DNA of 64,000 nucleotides from Lacrimispora sphenoides. GTDB taxonomy: Bacteria; Bacillota; Clostridia; Lachnospirales; Lachnospiraceae. Position numbers and translations under genes: made by a program. Shown piece after piece: positions 25,903 to 34,499 of the stretch (positions are counted from its first letter, which is position 1; each line of letters opens with the position of its first letter). Location of the stretch: contig NZ_FOIP01000001.1 in NCBI RefSeq assembly GCF_900105215.1, positions 310,001-374,000 on the forward strand, given 5' to 3'. The notes beneath the pieces are model-generated. The model worked only from the letters and a program-made list of their open reading frames with translations. It did no database searches and was not told the DNA's origin.

Positions 25903-26550
25903 TCATTTCAATACTTTCCAGCCAGTCATGGTGTGTAAAATCTCCAGGGAATGAAATTCCCTGTCCACATAGCGCTTTTTATTGATCTCCACACAGCGGA
26001 CAAATTCCTCCAGTACCGGATCTGTCAAAGTAAAGGTGTATAGGTGCTCTGCCGGTGAGGCGATCACATATTCCCATGCATAGCTTGCCGAATCACTGAC
26101 AGGGCAGGGAGGGGCCTCTGTATATTCTCCGTTTAACACCATTGCTTTCAGTTCAAAAATCCTTTGTACCAGCTCATTTTTCAGAGCTGGTTTTAAAAGC
26201 GCCCGTATGGACTGGTATAGTAGCTTTAAAAGACCTGTTCCGTCCATATTCTCCCTGGCGTAATAATCAGCCAGTTCCAGAAAATAGGATCCATAGCAGG
26301 TTCCTTCTACATCCAGGGACAATGCTTCAAAATAATTGGTGATCTCCGTAGACCGAAGAGTATAGGAATCCCTGCCCTCATATAGGGAAAACTGCCCGAA
26401 GGCAAAGGGGCGGCTAACCCCCATGAATGGACTCCCCGGTCTTCTGGCCCCTCTGGCAAATGCGGTGATCTTTCCTCTTTCCCTGGTGAGTATCACAAGG
26501 CGCTTATCCATTTCTCCAACCGGGGACACTTTTATTACCATCCCCGTCAT
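25903..26550 (-). CDS. recO: DNA repair protein RecO
   Basis: 215 residues from the ATG at 26550 (the longer frame would begin at a TTG overlapping the GAGGG site). N-terminal OB fold: MVIKVSPVGEMDKRLVILTRERGKITAFARGARRPGSPF, followed by the helical domain with YGSYFLELADYY. No C-terminal CxxC zinc pair is present, unlike many Firmicute homologues. RecO loads RecA on SSB-coated single-stranded DNA with RecR. Lies 33 bp after era, the usual Firmicute neighbour. Confidence 0.93.
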   Translation of the reverse strand: MTGMVIKVSPVGEMDKRLVILTRERGKITAFARGARRPGSPFMGVSRPFAFGQFSLYEGRDSYTLRSTEITNYFEALSLDVEGTCYGSYFLELADYYARENMDGTGLLKLLYQSIRALLKPALKNELVQRIFELKAMVLNGEYTEAPPCPVSDSASYAWEYVIASPAEHLYTFTLTDPVLEEFVRCVEINKKRYVDREFHSLEILHTMTGWKVLK

Positions 26551-26583
26551 GGTTTCAACTTCCCTCAATTCCTACCACCACTT

Positions 26584-27489
26584 TTAAATGTCTTTTTCAT
26601 TATATCCATAATTCTTCATATACAGCTCGCTGTCACGCCATTCTTTCCGGACCTTGACCCATAGCTGTAAATTTACTTTTGTATCCATCAGAGCTTCTAT
26701 TTCCCTGCGGGCAGAGCTTCCGATCTTTTTCAGCATGGAACCGCCTTTTCCAATGACGATCCCCTTGTGGGATTCCCGTTCGCAGATAATTTCGGCTTCA
26801 ATATCCATGATGCCGTTATCCCGCTCCTTCATCTTCTCAATTGTAACCGCGATCCCGTGGGGAATCTCATCATTTAAAAGACGAAGGGCTTTTTCCCTGA
26901 TAAGCTCTGCTGAAATCTGACGCATGGGCTGGTCTGTTACCGTATCCTCATCGTAATACTGAGGCCCCTTTGGAAGATATTTATAGATGAGTTCTAGCAT
27001 CAGGTCTGTATTTTTGTCCTTTAGAGCGGAAACTGGCACGATCTCGGCAAACTGGCAGACATCTTTATAAGCGCTTATGAAGGTTAAGATATCCTCCTGG
27101 TTTTTCACTGTGTCAATTTTATTAATGACAAGGATCACAGGAGTTTTTACCTGGCTTAACTGCTCTGCAATATGCTGCTCCCCGGCCCCGATGTAGGTAG
27201 TCGGTTCTACCAGCCAGAGCACCACATCCACTTCCTTTAAGGTGCGCTCCGCTACGCTTACCATATATTCACCCAGCTTGTTTTTTGCCTTATGAATTCC
27301 GGGGGTATCAAGGAAGATGATCTGTCCTCTCTCATCCGTATACACGGTCTGGATCCGGTTTCTGGTTGTCTGGGGCTTATCGGAAGTTATAGCGATCTTC
27401 TGGCCGATGAGATGGTTCATCAGGGTGGACTTTCCAACATTGGGACGTCCGATCAGGGTAACAAAGCCTGATTTATAGTTGTTTTCCAT
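26584..27489 (-). CDS. era: GTPase Era, 16S rRNA maturation factor
   Basis: 301 residues. G1 GRPNVGKSTLMN, G3 FLDTPGIHKAKN and G4 VINKIDTV in the GTPase domain (1-175); the C-terminal KH domain contains ICERESHKGIVIGKGGSMLKKIGSSARREIE, with the RNA-binding GKGG loop. Binds the 3' end of 16S rRNA and checks small-subunit assembly. The ribosome binding site is supplied by the purine tail of a family A repeat that fills the gap to the M16C peptidase gene. Confidence 0.97.
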   Translation of the reverse strand: MENNYKSGFVTLIGRPNVGKSTLMNHLIGQKIAITSDKPQTTRNRIQTVYTDERGQIIFLDTPGIHKAKNKLGEYMVSVAERTLKEVDVVLWLVEPTTYIGAGEQHIAEQLSQVKTPVILVINKIDTVKNQEDILTFISAYKDVCQFAEIVPVSALKDKNTDLMLELIYKYLPKGPQYYDEDTVTDQPMRQISAELIREKALRLLNDEIPHGIAVTIEKMKERDNGIMDIEAEIICERESHKGIVIGKGGSMLKKIGSSARREIEALMDTKVNLQLWVKVRKEWRDSELYMKNYGYNEKDI

Positions 27490-27499
27490 ATAGGGGTTT

Positions 27500-27548
27500 C
27501 CTTTCCTCTTTCGTGTCCACGTTTTTTGGACATTAAGGTATGCCTGTA
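27500..27548 (-). repeat. Family A intergenic repeat before era
   Basis: Minus-strand reading: CAGGCATACCTTAATGTCCA, loop, TGGACA, then GAAAGAGGAAAGG. The hairpin is TGTCCA/TGGACA where other copies have TGCCCA/TGGGCA, a compensatory change that preserves pairing. Confidence 0.75.
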
Positions 27549-27558
27549 AGGCTTTGTA

Positions 27559-30483
27559 TTATGAGTGGAACAGGTTCTTGGTTTCTCCAAACAGATCCTT
27601 ATCCGCTTCTATTTTTTCTTCATTTCCAATGACGCAGAGACTTCCTGTATTTAAAACGGCGTTTACAAGAGATGCCAGATTGCGGATATCTTCCTGAGTG
27701 GCGTTTAATACTTCTTCCCGTTCTTTTTCCATCATTTCCCGGTCAACTCCGGATAAATAGGCGGAAAGGCCGCGGTTTCCTCTGGTAGACGGAGGGTACG
27801 GCACATCCATGTCACTGATGGTACCGATGACATACTTTGTCATATCACGGTCCGTTGCCTGAAAGCTCTCTAAATAATCCACGACTCCGTCATAGATCTG
27901 ATTTGTTTCTCTTACGTTTGGATCCCGGTAGGAGGTAAAGTACCCTTCTCCTGAACGGCCAAATCCGCTCATGCAGCCATAGGCTCCTCCTTTGACTCTT
28001 AAATTGATCCACAGGTAATCATAGCTTAAAATGACTTTCAATATTTTAAGAGCACCGGTATATTCCTGGCCGCTGCCCGCAAAGGTTCCGCATCTGGCCA
28101 CATAATTGACCTGGGAAGCCGTGCTGAAGCCTTCGTTTCTGTTTCCAGGTGAAAAAGTAAAGGGATAGCGGGTTCCTTCTCCTTCAGGCAGTAAGTCTGT
28201 GAGCTTTTTAAGAGCCTCGGGAAGTAACTTATATCCTTCTTCATCTGCCGTATAGCTGACCAGCATGTTTTGGGAAGTGAAGAGCTTTTCCATGACCGCT
28301 TTTAAGCGGGCAATGATCTCCTTCTTGCGGGTAGGATATTCCTTTTCCAGATTCTCTAAAAATTCATAGTATCCGATTCCGCCGGTTAAATCATTAAATG
28401 AAGAGGTGGCGGAATAGTAAGAAGTAGCCCTGGCCACAGCTGCCGAATGGCAGGAACCTTCCAGCTTCATTCTGGCTCTTGACCTGGTTTCACTGATGAC
28501 TTCGCCTACCCGCTTTTCATCATCTAAAATAGAACGGGTCAGGATCTCGCCAAGAATAGAGAAGCCAAAGTCCAGCTTCTCATAAAGCACTCTGCCACTT
28601 GCCATAAAAAAGCCTTTAAATTCTCCGTTATTTTTTAAGTCTGGATAAGAGGATACGCTAAAGCTTACACCGCCGCTGTTTAAATGGATCTCACTGGTTA
28701 AGTCCCCATAGGTGAAGTTTTCTGTATTTACATAGCCAAGCAGGGATTTTAAAAATCCAACGTATGGCAGATCCTCGACAGGAACTGCGGAAGTATCGAA
28801 CAGAACCTTTAAATACCCGATTCCGGAGGTAAGCATCTCATGATGGATCACCTTAACGCCATGAGCTGATTTTTCTTCCCAAATGATTTCCTCTGCTTCC
28901 TTGCTTATATCTTCTCTCGTAAGCATGGGAATCATCTCCAGCATCTCCTGGGGAGATGGGGTTTCCTGGTATTCTTTTAAAGCACGGGTCTGTTCTGCCA
29001 GTTCCCGAAGCTCTTCTTCTGAAAGGGAGGCTTTGTATGCGGCCAGCTTCTTCGCTTCCTTCTCATCCTCCATTGCCGTTAAGTTCTTTTTGGGGCTTAC
29101 GGTTAAGATGGCCTCAAAAGGATTGTCCAGAAGGTATTCTCTGATGAGCAGTTCAAAATATCCGTCATCTACCACCTTTTTCAGATAATCAAAGGTATCC
29201 TGGTATTCTAAGTGCATCATCGGATCTCCGTCATAGAGCCAGCTGTCCATGCATTGAAGCCCATACATCAGGCCCTTTGGCGCTGAACCGTAATCCGCTT
29301 CCCGGTAACGGAATTCGTAATAGTTCATTCCTGCTTTCAGACTCTTCCTGTTGATGCCTTCATCTGCAAGCTTTCTTAAAGTACCTTTTACAACGGCGAG
29401 AAATTCTCCTCTCTGCTCCTTGTTTGCATTTTTTGCAATGATGGTAAAATAGGGCTGTAAAATGCCGCTGTCGTACCCGCCTAAAATGTCCTGGCCGATC
29501 CCGGCATCAATTAAAGCCTGCTTTAAGGGTGCACCCGGCGCATCCAAAAGGGTGTATTCCAGAATCTGGAATGCAATATAAAGCCTGGGATCTAAGTCTG
29601 TTCCCACGGCTGTACTGATGGAAAGATAAGTGGCATTTTCTTCAGACTCTCCTTCGGTAATGGAATAGAACGTCTCTCCCTCTACCGGATTTAAGAATGG
29701 TTTTTGTCTAGGAATACTGGAATCGATTGATATTTCGTCGTATTGGCTTAGGTATTCTTTATCAAGCCATACGAGTTTTTCTTCCATGTTCATATCTCCA
29801 TACAGGTAAATATAACTGTTGGAGGGATGATAATATCTCTTATGAAAGGCTAGAAAATCTTCATAGGTCAGATCCGGAATAAAGGCAGGATCTCCGCCTG
29901 ATTCCTGACCGTAGCAGTTATCCGGGAAAAGAGTTTTTCTGGTATAGCGGTCCAGAACTTCTTCCGGAGAAGAAAATGCTCCCTTCATTTCGTTATATAC
30001 TACTCCATTGTAAATCAGAGCAGATTCCGGGCTTTCCAGTTCATAATGCCAGCCTTCTTGCATGAAGATCTTTGGTTCCCTGTAAATATTGGGATGTAGT
30101 ACGGCATCCAGGTACACGTTCATCAAATTCTGGAAATCCTTTTCATTGCAGCTGGCTACCGGGTATACCGTTTTATCTGGGTAGGTCATTGCATTTAGGA
30201 AGGTGTTAAGGGAACCCTTTACCAGTTCGACAAACGGATCTTTCACCGGAAATTTGTCTGATCCGCAGAGCACGCTGTGCTCCAGAATGTGGGCAACACC
30301 GGTGCTGTCTGACGGAGGGGTACGGAATCCGATGGAAAATACTTTGTTCTCATCATCACAGGATACGAGGAACAGCCTGGCTCCGCTTTTTTTATGGCGG
30401 AGTACACATCCGGATGCATTGATCTCTTTTAATTCCTTTTCTTCTACAACCTCATAGGCTGCAAGGTTTTTAAACTGATTCAT
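27559..30483 (-). CDS. M16C metallopeptidase (presequence-protease / insulinase family)
   Basis: 974 residues, the full two-half architecture. The zinc motif is the inverted HxxEH in GVAHILEHSVLCGSDKFPVKDPF, with the third ligand Glu in the following KGSLNTFLNAMTYPDKTVYPVAS helix. The C-terminal half, from about residue 520, is the non-catalytic M16 repeat with YLWINLRVKGGAYGCMSGF, which closes the chamber. These enzymes degrade short peptides inside a clam-shaped cavity; the bacterial ones are cytoplasmic. It is upstream of era in the same direction with 69 bp between, and the gap holds a family A repeat. The start is MNQFKNLAAYEVV; GGAGG is 13 bases away, a little far. Confidence 0.92.
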   Translation of the reverse strand: MNQFKNLAAYEVVEEKELKEINASGCVLRHKKSGARLFLVSCDDENKVFSIGFRTPPSDSTGVAHILEHSVLCGSDKFPVKDPFVELVKGSLNTFLNAMTYPDKTVYPVASCNEKDFQNLMNVYLDAVLHPNIYREPKIFMQEGWHYELESPESALIYNGVVYNEMKGAFSSPEEVLDRYTRKTLFPDNCYGQESGGDPAFIPDLTYEDFLAFHKRYYHPSNSYIYLYGDMNMEEKLVWLDKEYLSQYDEISIDSSIPRQKPFLNPVEGETFYSITEGESEENATYLSISTAVGTDLDPRLYIAFQILEYTLLDAPGAPLKQALIDAGIGQDILGGYDSGILQPYFTIIAKNANKEQRGEFLAVVKGTLRKLADEGINRKSLKAGMNYYEFRYREADYGSAPKGLMYGLQCMDSWLYDGDPMMHLEYQDTFDYLKKVVDDGYFELLIREYLLDNPFEAILTVSPKKNLTAMEDEKEAKKLAAYKASLSEEELRELAEQTRALKEYQETPSPQEMLEMIPMLTREDISKEAEEIIWEEKSAHGVKVIHHEMLTSGIGYLKVLFDTSAVPVEDLPYVGFLKSLLGYVNTENFTYGDLTSEIHLNSGGVSFSVSSYPDLKNNGEFKGFFMASGRVLYEKLDFGFSILGEILTRSILDDEKRVGEVISETRSRARMKLEGSCHSAAVARATSYYSATSSFNDLTGGIGYYEFLENLEKEYPTRKKEIIARLKAVMEKLFTSQNMLVSYTADEEGYKLLPEALKKLTDLLPEGEGTRYPFTFSPGNRNEGFSTASQVNYVARCGTFAGSGQEYTGALKILKVILSYDYLWINLRVKGGAYGCMSGFGRSGEGYFTSYRDPNVRETNQIYDGVVDYLESFQATDRDMTKYVIGTISDMDVPYPPSTRGNRGLSAYLSGVDREMMEKEREEVLNATQEDIRNLASLVNAVLNTGSLCVIGNEEKIEADKDLFGETKNLFHS

Positions 30484-30527
30484 TCTGTGTTTTTTTCCTC
30501 CTGCATGTTCTTATTATACGTGAGTCC

Positions 30528-30668
30528 GCAGTGCAGCAAGCGAATCTGGAAGATTCGCTTGCCCACGGGCATTCGCTCTATGAAATAGGCCATGAGAAGA
30601 TTTATTTATGTGCAAGCACATAAGTTAATCTTCTCATGGCCTATTTCGCACTGCTCATTGCATTCGTG
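30528..30668. repeat. Family C structured repeat, copy 2
   Basis: Same plan as the copy at 25740: GCAGTGC (30528-30534) and GCACTGC (30648-30654) outside; perfect 12-bp stem GCAAGCGAATCT/AGATTCGCTTGC (30536-30547, 30551-30562); GGGC-ATTC-GCTC mini-stem (30567-30578); perfect 21-bp stem (30582-30602, 30627-30647) around a loop with TTATGTGCAAGCACA. Stem sequences differ from copy 1 but pairing is kept. Between the M16C and YdcF-like genes. Confidence 0.85.
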
Positions 30669-30671
30669 TAA

Positions 30672-31496
30672 TTACATATTGCCCACTAATTTGTCTTTTA
30701 ATATGGCTGCGCACTCTCTAACGCAAAAGTGTACGAAAAGAATGGGGTCAGATCCGCAGGATATGCCATAGATATCCGGTATTCCCCATTTTTTCCCAAT
30801 CTGCAGCGCCCGAAATACATGGAAATCACTGGTGAGTACTCCAATTTTAATGGGCTTATCCGGCACCTCTTCAAAGGTTCCTGGCTCCATGAAAATCGGT
30901 TGATCCAGACGGCGGGCTTTCCTCTCCACCTGGTCTGCTTCAATGGCCACACGGCTGTATGCAATATTCTCAACCGTGCTGGTGGAGCGTGTCTCTAAGA
31001 TCAGCTGTTCCTCTCTTACTCCGTTAAAGACCAGATAATCCCGCATGGCAGCAGCTTCACTGACAGGTTCGTCATCACCTTGGCCGCCGGACAGCACCAG
31101 AATCGTAGATGGATTTTCATCTAAGTACTCCATGGCTTTATCCAGCCGTTTTTTTAGGGAATTACTGATTCCTGTTTCTTTTACCCTGGCTCCTAATACT
31201 ATGACATAGTCCAGGTTGGAAGTATCCCGGGCAGCAACTCCCGTAAATACCAGGATTTCCACCACCAGAAATATCAGAATTCCGGTACAGCACATGGTAA
31301 TCACCGAAACCGGAATCCATAAGGGAACCTTATCCTTATGTTTTACATAGGCTTCCCATCCTATCGGCAGCAATATGCATATGGCAGCAAATACAAGCCA
31401 TATAAAAGAAAGAGATGTTGTCAGACCTGAATAAAGAATGATCACAACATAATAAATAATGCAGGAAACGGCCATCAGCCAAAAAATTAACGCCAT
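30672..31496 (-). CDS. YdcF/SanA-like DUF218 membrane protein
   Basis: 274 residues. The N-terminal third has about four hydrophobic segments (MALIFWLMAVSCIIYYVVIIL onwards). The DUF218 domain begins near residue 95 with LDYVIVLGARVKETGISNSLKKRLDKA, then TILVLSGGQGDDEPVSEAAAMRDYL and TRSTSTVENIAYSR, and ends VLTSDFHVFRALQIGKKWG. Relatives (ElyC, SanA, YdcF) act at the cell envelope, apparently in lipid-carrier or peptidoglycan metabolism. GGAGG is seven bases before the ATG. Single gene between repeats. Confidence 0.85.
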   Translation of the reverse strand: MALIFWLMAVSCIIYYVVIILYSGLTTSLSFIWLVFAAICILLPIGWEAYVKHKDKVPLWIPVSVITMCCTGILIFLVVEILVFTGVAARDTSNLDYVIVLGARVKETGISNSLKKRLDKAMEYLDENPSTILVLSGGQGDDEPVSEAAAMRDYLVFNGVREEQLILETRSTSTVENIAYSRVAIEADQVERKARRLDQPIFMEPGTFEEVPDKPIKIGVLTSDFHVFRALQIGKKWGIPDIYGISCGSDPILFVHFCVRECAAILKDKLVGNM

Positions 31497-31649
31497 ATGC
31501 CAGCCTCCATTCTAAACTTTTTAAAACCAGGTAAATTCTGGGCATAATTCCTTTATAGCATACCACAATATGGGGATTTCTACAACTGTCACTGAAATTA
31601 TAGCGAAATCAGATATGGATGTACCATATGAATTTATGAGAATCCTGTA

Positions 31650-31704
31650 AAAGGCGGCCGGCGAAAGAAAAACAGTACCTGTCTTCTTCTGCCAGCCGCC
31701 TTTA
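31650..31704 (-). terminator. Terminator after the trpB2 gene
   Basis: Minus-strand stem AAAGGCGGCTGGC / GCCGGCCGCCTTT with a long loop containing its own T run. The plus-strand side also ends in TTTATCTC. Confidence 0.7.
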
Positions 31705-31722
31705 TCTCTCACAAACGGTGTT

Positions 31723-33108
31723 TTATTCCATATTACCCGGGAATCTTGGAATTCCGTCAAATCCAACCTTTAAATCATCATCCGTTGGAATATAGTCTGT
31801 CATCACTCCGTCATGGAATTTTTCATATGCCATCATATCAAAATATCCTGTACCTGTAAGGCCAAAGAGGATCGTCTTTTCTTCACCTGTCTCTTTGCAT
31901 TTCAAAGCCTCATCGATTGCCGCTTTAATCGCATGACTGCTTTCCGGCGCCGGAAGGATTCCTTCTACTCTTGCAAACTGTTCTGCCGCCTCAAACACTG
32001 CTGTCTGCTCTACAGAACGCGCTTCCATGTATCCGTCATGATAAAGCTGTGACAAGGTGGAACTCATCCCATGATACCGCAGGCCTCCTGCATGGTTTGC
32101 TGATGGAATAAACCCACTTCCCAGAGTATACATTTTTGCCAGCGGACAAACCATTCCGGTATCACAAAAATCATAAGCAAAAACACCTCGTGTCAGGCTT
32201 GGGCAGGATGCGGGTTCTACTGCAATAAACCGGTAATCTGCTTCGCCCCTGAGTTTTTCACCCATAAACGGAGAGATCAGTCCTCCCAGATTGGAGCCGC
32301 CGCCTGCACATCCGATAATGATATCAGGCTTGATTCCGTATTTATCCATTGCAATCTTGGCTTCCATTCCGATCACCGACTGATGCAGCAGCACCTGATT
32401 CAAGACGCTTCCCAGCACATATCGATACCCCTCTGTGTGCGTTGCCACTTCCACTGCCTCAGAAATGGCACAACCCAGACTTCCTGTGGTTCCGGGATGC
32501 TCAGCCAGGATCTTCCTCCCTACCTCTGTTTCTTCAGACGGAGATGGGGTCACGCTTGCTCCATACGTGCGCATTACTTCTCTGCGGAAGGGCTTTTGTT
32601 CGTAGGAACACTTAACCATATAGACCTTGCAGTCCAAATCCAGGTAAGAGCATGCCATGGAAAGAGCCGTCCCCCACTGCCCTGCCCCGGTCTCAGTGGT
32701 CACTCCCTTTAACCCCTGCTCTTTTGCGTAATAAGCCTGAGCAATAGCAGAATTCAGCTTATGGCTTCCGCTTGTATTATTGCCTTCAAATTTGTAATAA
32801 ATTTTAGCCGGAGTCTTTAGCTTCTCTTCCAGGCAGTATGCTCTTACCAATGGGGCCGGACGGTACATTTTATAAAAGTCAAGTATTTTTTGCGGAATTT
32901 CTATAAAACGATTATCATTATCCAGCTCTTGTTTTACCAGCTCCTTGCAAAATACAGTTCCAAGTTCCTCTTCTGACATTGGCTGTAAGGTTCCAGGATT
33001 TAAAAGGGGAGCCGGCTTATTCTTCATGTCGGCACGCACGTTGTACCACTCTTTGGGCATCTCGCTTTCTTCCAGATAAATTTTGTAGGGAATCTTGTTT
33101 TCACTCAT
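31723..33108 (-). CDS. trpB: Tryptophan synthase beta-like protein, TrpB2 type
   Basis: 461 residues from the ATG at 33108 (AAAGGAG seven bases before); the longer frame translates two tandem intergenic repeats and is not coding. Length and N-terminal extension fit the TrpB2 subfamily, not the 400-residue TrpB1 that pairs with TrpA. The PLP lysine is K117 in NNTSGSHKLNSAIAQ; the phosphate loop is IIGCAGGGSNLGGL; catalytic-region ETGAGQWGTALSMA is present. Makes tryptophan from serine and indole. There is no trpA or other trp gene nearby, so indole salvage is likely. A tryptophan T-box leader precedes it. Confidence 0.9.
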   Translation of the reverse strand: MSENKIPYKIYLEESEMPKEWYNVRADMKNKPAPLLNPGTLQPMSEEELGTVFCKELVKQELDNDNRFIEIPQKILDFYKMYRPAPLVRAYCLEEKLKTPAKIYYKFEGNNTSGSHKLNSAIAQAYYAKEQGLKGVTTETGAGQWGTALSMACSYLDLDCKVYMVKCSYEQKPFRREVMRTYGASVTPSPSEETEVGRKILAEHPGTTGSLGCAISEAVEVATHTEGYRYVLGSVLNQVLLHQSVIGMEAKIAMDKYGIKPDIIIGCAGGGSNLGGLISPFMGEKLRGEADYRFIAVEPASCPSLTRGVFAYDFCDTGMVCPLAKMYTLGSGFIPSANHAGGLRYHGMSSTLSQLYHDGYMEARSVEQTAVFEAAEQFARVEGILPAPESSHAIKAAIDEALKCKETGEEKTILFGLTGTGYFDMMAYEKFHDGVMTDYIPTDDDLKVGFDGIPRFPGNME

Positions 33109-33120
33109 ATAAAAATCTCC

Positions 33121-33217
33121 TTTCCTCTTTCCTGCCCATGGTCTTTGGGCATAAAGGTATACCCGTAGGGTGTTTCCTCTTTCCTGCCCATGGTCTTTGG
33201 GCATACTTCCTTCCGGG
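33121..33217 (-). repeat. Family A intergenic repeat, two tandem copies before trpB2
   Basis: Copies at 33121-33172 and 33173-33217, identical over TGCCCAAAGACCATGGGCAG and the GAAAGAGGAAA tail. They lie between the T-box terminator and the trpB2 start, and the tail of the proximal copy reads into the ribosome binding site AAAGGAG. Confidence 0.85.
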
Positions 33218-33230
33218 ATAAGTAGATTTT

Positions 33231-33519
33231 TAAAATAAAAAATACTCTTATCCCTCACAATAAATTATTGCAGGGACAAGAGTATGAATCGTCATAACTC
33301 CTGCGGTGCCACCCGGCTTGATGCATCTGGTGCATCCTCTCACGCATACTGACATATGCTGACTTTCTTAACGGAGTTTACTCTCCGGCTCACCTACTTA
33401 CCATTCAGTTCGCCCTCAGAAGCCCATTCCCAACTGCCTTTCCCTGCCGCAATCCCACCGCCTGCAGCTCTCTGTGTGGTAAGTACAATGGTACTTGCTC
33501 TTCCTCATAGGTTTAAAAA
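33231..33519 (-). promoter_or_regulatory. T-box leader, probably tryptophan-specific
   Basis: The T-box sequence GGGTGGCACCGC is at 33314-33303 (minus strand), the universal pairing site for an uncharged tRNA end. An intrinsic terminator follows: ATACTCTTGTCCCTGCAATAA with a near-perfect partner (33285 to 33241) and a T-rich tail. Upstream, stem I includes GAGGAAGAGCAAGTA. The best specifier codon is TGG (33403-33401) in GAATGGTAAG, which would read tRNA-Trp, consistent with the trpB2 gene it controls. The specifier is assigned by eye and needs a folding check. Confidence 0.88.
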
Positions 33520-33520
33520 A

Positions 33521-33549
33521 ACTCTAACACGGGAAGTGTTAATTGTCAA
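33521..33549 (-). promoter_or_regulatory. Promoter of the T-box-trpB2 transcript
   Basis: TTGACA (33549-33544), 17-bp spacer, TAGAGT (33526-33521), just upstream of the T-box stem I. Confidence 0.8.
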
Positions 33550-33629
33550 TAATTTTTACTTTAGTTTTACCCGGATTAAGACACTTTATTACCAGCCTCC
33601 AGTTCATAAGCCGCTTTTTCATCTCTCCC

Positions 33630-34424
33630 CTATAGAAAGGACTGAAATGTTTCAAAGAAATCATCGGTCCATGGAATATTCACGTAATCTTCATTGATGT
33701 TTCTCTTAAACAGGCTGGGGTACTTTTTAATTAACTCTTTTTTGTCCCTGTCCAATTTAAAAAGGTGCTTTTGCAGCACGTACAGCAATTCTTTGGTATC
33801 CCTTGTCTGCAGAGCGAGTATGATCTCCTCATGCTGGGCAACTATCTCTTTTACGTTTTGCGTTTCCCGGCAGCTAAGCAGCCGTATCCTCCTGAAATGG
33901 CCTCCAACATTATTGATAGTCTGAAAACTGAAAAGTCGGTCTGTTACCCGGTAAAATATTTTATGGAACTCATCATCCATATGCAAAAACTTCCTTACAT
34001 CCCCATTGCCCATCTCGGCAAAGGCTTTCTGTTCCATCAGGTTGTTCTGTAATTCTACTAAGTCCGTAGGAGTATGGCATGCCATAAACAGCTTCATAAC
34101 CTCCTCTTCTACGGCAAGCCTTAGAAAACGTTCCTGTTCCACTCTATCTAAATCTATCTTGGACACCCTTGTTCCTCTCTGAGGGAGAAGGGTCACCAGA
34201 TCTTCCTGTTCAAGCCTGATGAGCGCATCTCTGACCGGAGTTCGCCCAATGTTTAACAAATCACAAATATCCCTGATACTTAAGTTAATTCCCGGCCTTA
34301 AATGAAGATCCAGGATTTTCTCACGGAGAAGCTGATACGCATTGTTATCTGTGCTTTCTCCCTGACGGGAAGCCTCCTCCTGGCCACTGGCGGAAGCTAT
34401 GGTTCCTTTATATAATTCCAACAT
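33630..34424 (-). CDS. GntR-family regulator with FCD domain
   Basis: 264 residues from the ATG at 34424, just after GGAGGTTCA. The winged helix is at about 30-95: AYQLLREKILDLHLRPGINLSIRDICDLLNIGRTPVRDALIRLEQEDLVTLLPQRGTRVS. The C-terminal all-helical FCD domain includes MDDEFHKIFYRVT and a later His in AQHEEIILAL, positions that bind a metal or organic acid in this subfamily. It follows the HExxH protein and hydantoinase-type genes in the same direction, and probably senses their substrate, an organic acid or amide (inference). Confidence 0.87.
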   Translation of the reverse strand: MLELYKGTIASASGQEEASRQGESTDNNAYQLLREKILDLHLRPGINLSIRDICDLLNIGRTPVRDALIRLEQEDLVTLLPQRGTRVSKIDLDRVEQERFLRLAVEEEVMKLFMACHTPTDLVELQNNLMEQKAFAEMGNGDVRKFLHMDDEFHKIFYRVTDRLFSFQTINNVGGHFRRIRLLSCRETQNVKEIVAQHEEIILALQTRDTKELLYVLQKHLFKLDRDKKELIKKYPSLFKRNINEDYVNIPWTDDFFETFQSFL

Positions 34425-34499
34425 TGAACCTCCTTTTATTATTGACCATATTTTTTCTATAATCGCCATTTTCCAACAATAAAATAATCATATTTCATT

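Noticed and set aside
33109..33258. Longer start for trpB2 with repeated MPKDHGQERGN-like residues
   Set aside because: The extra residues are translations of the two tandem family A repeats; a good site and ATG occur at 33108.
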